Source of the DNA: VXYL01 sp965199945
Lineage (GTDB): Bacteria > Pseudomonadota > Gammaproteobacteria > Pseudomonadales > Azotimanducaceae
NCBI GenBank assembly: GCA_965199945.1
Contig: OZ241354.1
Span: 4,278,001 to 4,342,000, forward strand
DNA: 64,000 nt
Direction of reading: 5' to 3'
Under the pieces are notes generated by a model. That model ran no database searches. It had not been told where the DNA came from and saw nothing but the letters and a program-made list of their open reading frames with translations. The position numbers were made by a program, and so were the translations under genes. Positions 57,200 to 64,000 of the stretch are shown here, piece after piece (position 1 is the first letter of the stretch; each line of letters starts with the position of its first letter).

Positions 57200-57637
57200 T
57201 CAACAGCATTCTTCGATGCGTGTGGGGCGTGGGATCTTCGGTGCGTCCGGCCGGAGGGGTGCGCTGGGTGCCAGATTCCGCCACTTGCCGCCGCCGTAGC
57301 CCGTCTCTTCGAGCAGCTCGCGCTGCGCCGCGGCCAGCGGCGTCTCACCGGCGTCGACCATGCCGCCCGGCGTTTCCAGCGTGCGCTCGCCGATGCCGAA
57401 GCGGTACTGGTCCACCATGATGGAGAGGCCGTCCTTCGTCAGCGCCACCACGTTCACCCAATCCACGGATTCCAGCACGAGGCGCTTGAGCACCCGCTCG
57501 CTGGTGGGATGGCGCATCCAGTCGAAGCGCACATCCAGAATGCCGAGCGCCGGCCCGCGTTCGGAGCGCTCGCGCCGCCACTCCAGACGCGCATCGCCAT
57601 CCGCATCGTTCGCGTGAGAGTCGCGGTCAGTCGCCAT
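57200..57637 (-). pseudogene. Truncated NUDIX hydrolase gene (right copy)
   Basis: The first 120 codons match the intact NUDIX gene at 53037-53633 and include the NUDIX box. After GGGKWRN the frame runs into unrelated sequence, ending RPTRIEECC at 57200, so the C-terminal third is missing. The protein is probably non-functional. The start at 57637 overlaps the end of the upstream ABC gene as in the intact copy. Confidence 0.9.
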
Positions 57638-57928
57638 GGCCGGTCATCTCCAGCGAACGCTCCGTGCCACTCGGCGACCACATGGCGTGGAAGTCGGAAT
57701 ACAGCGCATTGCGCCGCAGCAACTCGCCGTGCTGGCCCACATCGACGCCCTCCCCACCCATCACCAGCACCCGCTTCGCCCGCAATGTCGCCGACATCCG
57801 GTGGGCAACGACGACGAGCGTGCTGCCGCTGGCCATGAAGGCGCGCTCGGCGCGTTCCTCCGCCGCCGGGTCCAAGTGGCAGGTGGCCTCGTCCAGCACG
57901 ACGATTGGGCTTGCCGCAAGGTGCGCTC
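57271..57928. repeat. Direct repeat, right copy, 658 bp
   Basis: The partner of 53267-53924. Here the ABC ATPase side continues upstream intact (apart from the later IS insertion) while the NUDIX side is cut after GGGKWRN. The reverse truncation from the left copy makes the pair the ends of a single integration. Confidence 0.92.
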
Positions 57929-58303
57929 GCACCAGCGTCACAAGCTGCCGCTCGCCAGCCGACAGGGCCGACTTGGCGAGATCGATCTCCGCCTCCAAGC
58001 CGCCCAGCCGTTCCAGCACGCGCTCCAAGCCCACGGCTTGCGCCGCTGCCAGCACCTCGGCGTCGGTCGCGGAAGGACGCAGGTAGCACAGATTTTCCCG
58101 CAGGCTGCCGGCGAAGACGTAGGTTTCCTGCGGCACCATCGTCACCAGTTGGCAGCGGTCCTCGCGTTGATGAAGTGGTACGCCGCCGATGGTCACCGAG
58201 CCCCGATCGGGAACCAGTACCCCGGCAAGCAGCGCCGCCAACGACGACTTGCCGATCCCGCTCGGGCCGACGACCGCCAAATGATCGCCGGGAGGCAAGG
58301 AGA

Positions 58304-59484
58304 TGTACTGGTTCACTACTTCTGGCACTGGGGCTAGGCAGCCTCCTGAGCGACAAGGTACTCGCTGGGGGTGAGGTAGTCGAGGGCGGAATGGGGCCGC
58401 TGGTAGTTGTAGAAGAACTCGTACTGGAGGAGCCTGGCGGAGACGGCCTGGACGGTGAGTTCGCAGTCGAGGAAGTTCCAGAACTCGATGCGGGCGGTTC
58501 GGTTGGCGCGTTCGACGCAGCCGTTCCACTGCGGGCGGCGCGGCGGCAGGACGTGGAGTTCGATGCCGAGCTCCCGGCATGCGTCCTCGAAGCTCGGAGC
58601 GCCATGAATGGCGCATGAACTCGCTGCCGCCGTCGACCTGGACGGACCGCAGGGGCACGGGGAGGGCTTCGACAACGTCGTCGAGGAAGCGCCTGGCGTT
58701 GAAGGCGGTGGCGCGGGAGAAGACGCGGGCGACCATGAAGCGGCTGGCCGGGCAGACGGCGCGGAACTCCTTGATGGTCTGCCCGTCCCGGGAGAAGGTC
58801 ATGTGGTCGATCTGGACGAGCTGGCCGGGGCGCCGGGGCCTGGCGCCGTACTTCCAGCGCTGCGCCCAGCCGTTGAACTTGCGGCGGCGCCTGGGCTGGA
58901 GGCGGCCCTCGCAGACGCTGGCGCGGGGCACGCGGCCGTCGGCGATGGCGCGCGAGAGGATGCGCCCGACGGTGGACACGCTCAGGCGCCGGCCCTTGCG
59001 TTCGAGCATGCGCTGGATCGGCGCCTTGCCCATGAACGGGTGCTTGCGGCGCAGGTCCATGACGGCTTTCGCGTCGCCCGGCCTGTACGACGGGCGGCGG
59101 ACGCGGCGCGGGCGGGTGGACTCCGGCTCGAGGCCGCGCTGGCCGCGCGCGGCCAGCGCGGCCTTCCACCGGAACACGGTGCGGCGGCTGACGCCGATCT
59201 CCTCCAGGGCGGCCTGCTCGGCGCAGCCGGCGGCGCGCAGCGCCTCGAAGCGGCGGATGGCCAGCAGGCGTCCGCGGGCCTGCTCCGACAGCTCGGCGTC
59301 GTCCACCTTGAAGCTGCGGTACGATCGCGTCCGCATGGACTCGATGTTCATGGTTCGGTTCCTTCAGTGGGTTCGCGTTCACCGAAGGCTACCCGAACCG
59401 GCTCCGGCGGCGGTCATTCCGCCGTCGGCGCCGCGCTCAGCCGGTCATGGCCGCCACAGTGCCAAATCTATCTGAGCCGGCACA
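58304..59484 (-). mobile_element. IS481-family insertion sequence, 1181 bp
   Basis: Ends: the minus strand begins TGTGCCGGCTCAGATAGATT at 59484; the other end, read on the plus strand from 58304, begins TGTACTGGTTCACTACTTC. Both proceed to TGGCACTG, giving imperfect inverted repeats of about 27 bp. A 5-bp duplication, GGAGA, flanks the element (58299-58303 and 59485-59489). Length and ends fit IS481 elements. The single transposase gene inside is frameshifted. Confidence 0.88.
58334..59351 (-). pseudogene. IS481-type transposase, frameshifted
   Basis: Starts at ATG 59351 (AAGGAA 7 bp upstream). The N-terminus is a helix-turn-helix (LEEIGVSRRTVFRWKAAL). The DDE catalytic core has Asp in LVQIDHMTF, Asp in VQVDGGSEFM and Glu in WNGCVERANRTARIEFWNF, followed by YNYQRPHSALDYLTPSEYL. 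The frame shifts between GGSEFM and FEDACRELG, near 58600-58612, where a short palindrome GCGCCAT-TC-ATGGCGC sits. The product is likely inactive unless slippage occurs there. Confidence 0.88.
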
Positions 59485-60539
59485 GGAGAGGTTCAAGTTC
59501 TCCACGATCGGCGCTGCCGAAGCGCCATAGGCAAAGGCGAGGTCGCGCACTTCGAGTGCAGGCGGCGATGGCGGCGCAGCCACTGCCACCAATTCCACAG
59601 CGGGGCGCGATTCGTCCGACGATTCGAGCAGCCGGCCATGCCGCACGCGCAAGACGACCGCATACGACGCCATCGCCGTCACGAACGTCGTCGCGGTCGA
59701 GAGTCCGGCCAGCAAGTAGGTGAACGAGCCAACCACTTCGCCGGGCGTCAGATCGCCACTGCGAACCAGGAAGGGAACGAAGGCCAAGGCCGTCACCGCC
59801 GGCAGCCACATGGCCGTCGCGTGAACCGCGCCGGAGCGCAGCGCGTGCTGGTCTGTCTGCCGGAGCAACGCCTGGTTCACGGCGCGGATGCGCTCCCCGA
59901 TGCGCGCCCGCGCGAAGCCCTTGGCACCCGCCGCCATCAGGTCGCGCACGCCCTGCAGCGCCTTCGTCATCTCGCCGTACGAAGCCTCCCCGGCAAGCAT
60001 GGCGGCGGTCTGATAGCGCGCGTCGCGGCGGATGAGAGCCGCGAGCAGGAACATCGACAGCACGAGCCACGGCGCCACGAGCGCCAGCAACGGCCACGAG
60101 ATGGTCGCCAATCCGGCCACGGCGCCGAGCGCGAACAGTCCGCCAGGCGCGGTGCGCAGCAACAGCGCCAGAATGTCCACCAGCACCGGCACATGCTGGG
60201 TCAACTCGGCGCCGGAGCGCAGCACCCGATCCGACCGGACCGCATCGCCAAGCGACTCGCGCACGACGTCCCGCGAGAGTGCCAGCTGAACGTCGGCAGC
60301 CGCGTCCGCCGCCAGCCAAGACACCCGCCGCAGCGACCAGACGCCCACGCCGCCGGCAAGGAGCAGGCCCGCCAACCAGCCGAACGCCGCGGTCAGCGCG
60401 CCGGCGCTTGCCGCATCGACGGCATTGGCGATGAAGCGTCCGGTGAGAAGAGGACCAAGCACATCGCCAACGCTCCAGCCGGCAATCCGCGCGACGCGCT
60501 TGCGGTCTTGCAGAACATAGGCGAACGGGGTCGCCAAAC

Positions 60540-62318
60540 TCATCGGGCTGCCTCCGCCGACTCCCCCTCGGCGCCAGTCGCCACGAAGGCGGCGCGATAG
60601 GCAGGATCGCGCCAAAGCTCGCCGTGCGGCGCCAACCGTTCGATGCGGCCGTCGACAAGCCACGCCACCACGTCCGCTGCTGCGGCGGTGCTGGCGCGAT
60701 GGGCGATGACGACCGTGGTGCGCGCCGCGCTCAAGGATCGCAATGCCGCAAACACGCGCGCCGCCGTTGCGACGTCAAGACTGCTCAGGGCGTCGTCGAG
60801 CACCAGCACCGGCGCGTTGCCCAGTGCCGCGCGGGCGAGCCCGAGCCGCTGCAATTCGCCGCCGGACATGGGCGCGTCCTGCAAGCGCGTTTGGTAGCCC
60901 TGGGGCAGGCGGGCGATGAAGCCGTGCGCCTCGACGCTCTGGGCGGCCGAGCGCACGTCTTCATCGTCGACGTCTCGGCCCAGCGCAATCGCGTCGCGGA
61001 CCGTGTCGCCAAGCAGCGCCGGCTTCTCGAAGGCGTAGGCAACCGTCTGCGCGAGGGTCTGCGCTTGCCATCCCACGAGCGGCGCGCCAGAGATGCGCAC
61101 TTCGCCTGCGTCTGGGTCGAACAGTCGGCCGACCAGCGCGCCGAGCGTCGTCTTGCCCACACCGGAGCGGCCAACGACGGCGATTGTCGTGCCGCGTGGG
61201 ATGTCGAGATTCACGTCGTCGAGGATGTTGCGCTCGCCATCGCCGCGCACGGCGACGTCCTGGAACGTCACCTCGCCCGCATCGCCGTCCCGATGCCGCG
61301 CGTCGCCGACTGGATTCGCGGGCGGAACGGCGAAGAGTTCCATCACCTTGGCCGCTTGGGCGCGCAGCGGAGCGATCTGGAACCAGCCGTTGTCGAAGAC
61401 GCTGCCCACGTTGCTGTACACCATCTGGCTGTAGCGCACGGCCGCCAGCATCGCGCCAGCGGTGAGTTCGTCGACGGCGAGAAGCCAAACGCCCGCCGCG
61501 GCGGCAACGACGAGCACGCCGTAGTCCGCGCTGGCCAGCGTCACCGCGCCCCGCCCCAGTGTGCGGAGAATGGTGCGGCCGGTGGCAACGAGTGCGCCCA
61601 GGGGTTTCGTCACCCGCTCGATCTCGCGCTCGAGCGTGCCGGCGGCACGGATGGTGCGGCGACCGGCCAGCGCGTCCGTGTAGGCGTTGACCATGCTCGC
61701 GCGGAGCGTTTCGTATTCCGACTGTTCGGCGGTGAGCACCGCGACGAGCCGCCGCACCACGAGGGCGAGGAGACCCACCACGGCAGTCAACACGAGGACG
61801 AACAGCCAATGGAGGGCAGCCAGCGCGACGAGGCTGCCGATGGCCATGACCAGCCCCGTGCCGGCCCGCAGCATCACCGTGACGTATCCGGTAAGCCCCG
61901 GCGCCAACGCGGCCCTGAGCAGGAGGTCGCCGTCGTCGAACGGACGCCGACCCGGCAGCCCGATGTCCAACGCATGATCCATCGAACGCTGCGTCAGCGA
62001 TCTTCCGAGCGCGATGCCGAATCTGGTCGCAACTGGCGGCGCCGCGACGCCGATCAGCCAGGACAACGCCATGGCGGCGGCCAGGAGAAAGAAGCCCCAG
62101 TCGATGCGCCCTTCGATCGCTTGGTCGATGGCGACGGCAGCCAATGCCGGCGTCGCCAAGCCAACGACGATCGACAACACATCCAAAGCCGCCTGCCCGG
62201 CGAACCAGTGCCAGGCACCGCGGGCGTGGGGCGTCAGAAACGAGACGACCGTGCGGGTGCTCGGAACGGTGGGCGTAGCACTGACGCCGGTAGACGAACT
62301 CGCTGCCGATTCAGTCAC
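60540..62318 (-). CDS. ABC exporter half-transporter with weakened catalytic Walker B
   Basis: A 592-residue TMD-NBD protein. Membrane helices are in residues about 35-300. ATPase motifs: GRSGVGKTTLGALVG (Walker A), MSGGELQRLGLARA (signature), IAHRAS. Walker B reads VLVLDDALSSLD: the catalytic Glu is Asp, typical of the degenerate site in heterodimeric exporters. The partner would have been the interrupted gene downstream. Start GTG 62318 overlaps the small upstream frame by 8 bp. With two permeases upstream and the small frame, this looks like a peptide or lipid export locus. Confidence 0.88.
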   Translation of the reverse strand: MTESAASSSTGVSATPTVPSTRTVVSFLTPHARGAWHWFAGQAALDVLSIVVGLATPALAAVAIDQAIEGRIDWGFFLLAAAMALSWLIGVAAPPVATRFGIALGRSLTQRSMDHALDIGLPGRRPFDDGDLLLRAALAPGLTGYVTVMLRAGTGLVMAIGSLVALAALHWLFVLVLTAVVGLLALVVRRLVAVLTAEQSEYETLRASMVNAYTDALAGRRTIRAAGTLEREIERVTKPLGALVATGRTILRTLGRGAVTLASADYGVLVVAAAAGVWLLAVDELTAGAMLAAVRYSQMVYSNVGSVFDNGWFQIAPLRAQAAKVMELFAVPPANPVGDARHRDGDAGEVTFQDVAVRGDGERNILDDVNLDIPRGTTIAVVGRSGVGKTTLGALVGRLFDPDAGEVRISGAPLVGWQAQTLAQTVAYAFEKPALLGDTVRDAIALGRDVDDEDVRSAAQSVEAHGFIARLPQGYQTRLQDAPMSGGELQRLGLARAALGNAPVLVLDDALSSLDVATAARVFAALRSLSAARTTVVIAHRASTAAAADVVAWLVDGRIERLAPHGELWRDPAYRAAFVATGAEGESAEAAR

Positions 62319-62403
62319 GCTCCAACTGCACTTTCAGGCTGCCGCCGATGTCGTTGGCCAAGATGCTCTCGTCGAACTCGGCGACAGCGGTGTGAGTTGG
62401 CAA
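62311..62403 (-). CDS. Possible 30-residue peptide gene (TTG start, Gly-Gly motif)
   Basis: A small frame, TTG to TGA, encoding 30 residues: leader-like MPTHTAVAEFDESILANDIGG followed by SLKVQLERD. It lies in the 104-bp gap between the FtsX permease (stop at 62423) and the GTG of the ABC half-transporter, overlapping the latter by 8 bp. A stop just upstream (TAG) rules out a longer version. The amphipathic acidic stretch before Gly-Gly resembles double-glycine leaders, although the consensus is imperfect (Asp at -4). The ABC protein has no N-terminal C39 peptidase. It may be a coupling leader with no product function. Confidence is low because the frame is short. Confidence 0.35.
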   Translation of the reverse strand: MPTHTAVAEFDESILANDIGGSLKVQLERD

Positions 62404-62422
62404 ACCGATCCGCTGCTACCCG

Positions 62423-63598
62423 TCATCGCACATTCAGGACTTGCCCAACCGGCATTCGGGCGATTCGCATGGCTGGAATACATGCGCCGAGAAGGGAGGC
62501 GACGGCGGCGAGCGCCAACGCTGCGCCGAAGAGCGAGCCCTCGCTTTGCCACTCGAACGTCAAGGACGTTCCTTCGACGCCGAACGTGATCAGTTCTCCG
62601 GACATGAATATGGATACCGCGACACACGCCAGCAATGCGCACATCGCCGCAATAAGCATGAACTCCACCACGATCGCGGCGGCGACGGCGAGTCGTCCGA
62701 AGCCGATTGCGCGCAGAACGGCTGTCGAGCGCCGCCGGCCGTGTACTGCCGTGGAAGCGACGCCGAATATGCAGAACGCCGCGCCCAACGACATCGGAAC
62801 GGCAACCACCGAGGTGAGGGTGCGGAAGGTGTCCAACGCCTCGGCGGACTGTGCCGCATAGTCGATCTCGCTGATTACGTCGACGTTCAGGCCGCGAGTC
62901 TTCAGGTCGTCCTGCAGTGCGCTCGCGTCGCAATCCTCCGTGAGCGTTGCCACTGCGGACTGGTATCCCGCTCGACCGTACTCGTCCAGCACGGATTCGG
63001 CGTCCGCAACGAACACGCCACCGAGCAGCGTGTCGCTCTCGAAGACGCCCACAACGCGCCACTTGTGGGCGTTGACGAGGATCTCTTCGCCCAAGCGGGT
63101 GCGGTCTATCGCTTGGGCGGCCCACTGGCCGACGGCAAGCTCGTGCAGACCGGCTTTGGGCCAGCGCCCAGCGGCCAGTTGCAGTCTCGGCTCGAACCAG
63201 TCGGCGCGGTAGCCCCGAATCGCCATGCCTCGGACGTTCTCGCCCGGGCCGTACAGCGTCACCGCGGCGAGCGCCACTGGGGATACGTCTGTGCTCCCAT
63301 CTGGCGTTGCGGCGATGCATGGCGAAAGCGTAACCATCGCCATGCTCTCCTTGGGCAAGTAGCTCGCGCCTTCCCATCGAGCGCCTTCGGAGAGCACGAT
63401 GACGCGGGAAGCATCCGCACCGGCGTGCAGCACGCCCGTCAAGCTCTGCGCCATCGCCAACACGGCGACCACGATGCCGACGGTGACGCCGACGCCGACC
63501 GCGATGACAAGCACGAGAACTTTCCGTTGCGATATCGACATCAAGGACAACGCCAACAGCGAAGCGAATACGCGAAGGCCAGCGAGGGCGGAAGTCAT
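62423..63598 (-). CDS. FtsX/MacB-type ABC permease
   Basis: A 391-residue permease of the FtsX superfamily. One N-terminal helix (VLVLVIAVGVGVTVGIVVAVLAMA), a large periplasmic domain (about 60-265), then three helices (TSVVAVPMSLGAAFCIFGVAS, AAAIVVEFMLIAAMCALLACVAV, GAALALAAVASLLGACIP) and a closing R-x-x-P-x-x-x-L. ATG 63598 was chosen over TTG 63610. Its ATPase partner is not in the window; a second permease precedes it. MacB-like permeases export or extract peptides and lipids at the membrane. Confidence 0.87.
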   Translation of the reverse strand: MTSALAGLRVFASLLALSLMSISQRKVLVLVIAVGVGVTVGIVVAVLAMAQSLTGVLHAGADASRVIVLSEGARWEGASYLPKESMAMVTLSPCIAATPDGSTDVSPVALAAVTLYGPGENVRGMAIRGYRADWFEPRLQLAAGRWPKAGLHELAVGQWAAQAIDRTRLGEEILVNAHKWRVVGVFESDTLLGGVFVADAESVLDEYGRAGYQSAVATLTEDCDASALQDDLKTRGLNVDVISEIDYAAQSAEALDTFRTLTSVVAVPMSLGAAFCIFGVASTAVHGRRRSTAVLRAIGFGRLAVAAAIVVEFMLIAAMCALLACVAVSIFMSGELITFGVEGTSLTFEWQSEGSLFGAALALAAVASLLGACIPAMRIARMPVGQVLNVR

Positions 63599-63654
63599 GG
63601 GGCGTTCCAAGTCTTCAACGTGAGATAGCCTCGAACACGCTCCACGGCACGCGC

Positions 63655-64000
63655 CTAGTGTATCGGCGTTTCAAGGGCATCGCGGATGCTGCGCCGCCAG
63701 CCAGTGAGCATTCCACACGTGGCGATGGCAAGTGCCAGGGCGACGCCGATGAACACGTTGCGTACCAGCAAGTCGGCGGGAAGGCCGAGATCCGAAAGGC
63801 CGAGCAAGCCGATCACATGCGGCACAACGGCCCGCGCAACGGCGATCCCGCCGAGGAAACTGACGCCGACGTAGATGCCCGCTTCAATGAACAAAGCCAA
63901 TGCGATGGACGCCAGGCCGAACCCCATGGCCCGCATCACCGCGGTCTCGGATGCCCGCTCCCGAAAGGACTGCGCCAGCACGGCGAGCAGAACAACCGTC
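63655..64000 (-). CDS. FtsX/MacB-type ABC permease, C-terminal part (runs off right edge)
   Basis: Only the last 114 codons are present. The sequence VVLLAVLAQSFRERASETAVMRAMGF is the usual loop-helix at the start of the FtsX C-terminal module; two helices follow (LALFIEAGIYVGVSFLGGIAVA, VFIGVALALAIATCGMLTG) and the end is WRRSIRDALETPIH. It reads in the same direction as the next permease with a 56-bp gap, so the pair may form one permease heterodimer. The ATPase would lie further right. Confidence 0.85.
   Translation of the reverse strand, partial: TVVLLAVLAQSFRERASETAVMRAMGFGLASIALALFIEAGIYVGVSFLGGIAVARAVVPHVIGLLGLSDLGLPADLLVRNVFIGVALALAIATCGMLTGWRRSIRDALETPIH

Larger units (their letters stand above)
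57627..60543 (-). pseudogene. Second ABC exporter half-transporter, interrupted by an IS element
   Basis: The original gene ran from ATG 60543 to 57627. Its first part (60543-59485) has the membrane domain and the start of the ATPase domain (ALEVRDLAFAYGASAAPIVENLNLS). An 1181-bp IS element then intervenes. The rest (58303-57627) continues LPPGDHLAVVGPSGIGKSSLA (Walker A), LSAGERQLV, VVLDEATCHLD and VVAHRMS. Removing the element plus one copy of the 5-bp duplication restores the frame, so the gene was intact before insertion. It overlaps the upstream half-transporter by ATGA. The present ORF reading from the transposase into the ABC domain is an accident. Confidence 0.9.

Noticed and set aside
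57627..59351. A single frame reading from transposase into an ABC ATPase, suggesting a fusion protein
   Set aside because: The IS boundaries, target duplication and out-of-frame transposase C-terminus show it is an accidental read-through from the element into the interrupted gene.
62334..62426. Alternative 30-codon frame starting ATGA on the permease stop (MTGSSGSVCQL)
   Set aside because: It is Ser/Thr/Ala low-complexity, typical of a shifted frame, while the overlapping TTG frame has balanced composition and ends on the exporter start. It cannot be fully excluded.

Overview
The window is 64 kb of GC-rich chromosome from what looks like an uncultured gammaproteobacterium. The evidence is gene order: rsmI-lpoA-yraN-dolP, truA-trpF-...-folC-dedD-cvpA-purF and a tRNA-Pro/Arg/His cluster next to tig-clpP are all gammaproteobacterial neighbourhoods, and LpoA itself is confined to that class. 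The accessory enzymes (phytanoyl-CoA-type dioxygenase, luciferase-like oxidoreductase, ACMSD-type amidohydrolase, enolase-superfamily dehydratase) fit a free-living or host-associated environmental heterotroph. No genus can be named from the sequence.

Layout. 1-1.2 kb: 5' end of a secreted protein, a 17-base C tract and the RNase P RNA. 1.4-2.8 kb: a DDE transposase. 2.8-11.2 kb: housekeeping (rsmI, lpoA, yraN, dolP, recQ, ppc). 11.3-15.4 kb: phosphodiesterase, PLP sulfhydrylase, a frameshifted amidohydrolase, a PhyH dioxygenase. 15.5-27.6 kb: a surface-protein region with a large S8 protease whose tail is broken by several frameshifts, an Rpn-type nuclease, and a giant repeat adhesin whose only credible start lies upstream of a 16-base homopolymer. 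27.7-28.9 kb: amidohydrolase. 28.9-41.3 kb: one long leftward operon (ArsC-like, truA, trpF, trpB, trpA, folC, dedD, cvpA, purF, DUF1289, two ABC exporter halves). 41.6-46.4 kb: radC, an enolase-superfamily gene, clpP, tig, three tRNAs. 46.6-53.6 kb: epimerase, PhoX-like protein, glycosyltransferase plus deacetylase, luciferase-like oxidoreductase, a secreted protein, a NUDIX hydrolase. 53.3-57.9 kb: an McrBC restriction module between two 658-bp direct repeats. 57.6-64 kb: a leftward exporter operon (two FtsX-type permeases, a possible 30-codon peptide gene, two ABC half-transporters, NUDIX), with the second half-transporter interrupted by an IS481-type element.

Three things stand out. First, the adhesin at 22.0-27.6 kb has no usable start codon downstream of its C16 tract; four in-frame ATGs lie just upstream and would read into the signal peptide only with 15 or 18 C. 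As assembled it is OFF, the signature of a slipped-strand contingency switch. Second, the McrBC cassette is bracketed by gapless 658-bp copies of an ABC/NUDIX junction, each copy truncated on the opposite side, exactly what a single-crossover integration of a circular molecule leaves. Third, a small TTG-initiated frame with a Gly-Gly motif lies between an FtsX permease and a paired ABC exporter and overlaps the exporter start, so it is a candidate exported peptide. The remaining oddities (palindromes inside the DUF1289 gene, an accD slot filled by trpBA, tig-clpP without clpX) are listed separately.
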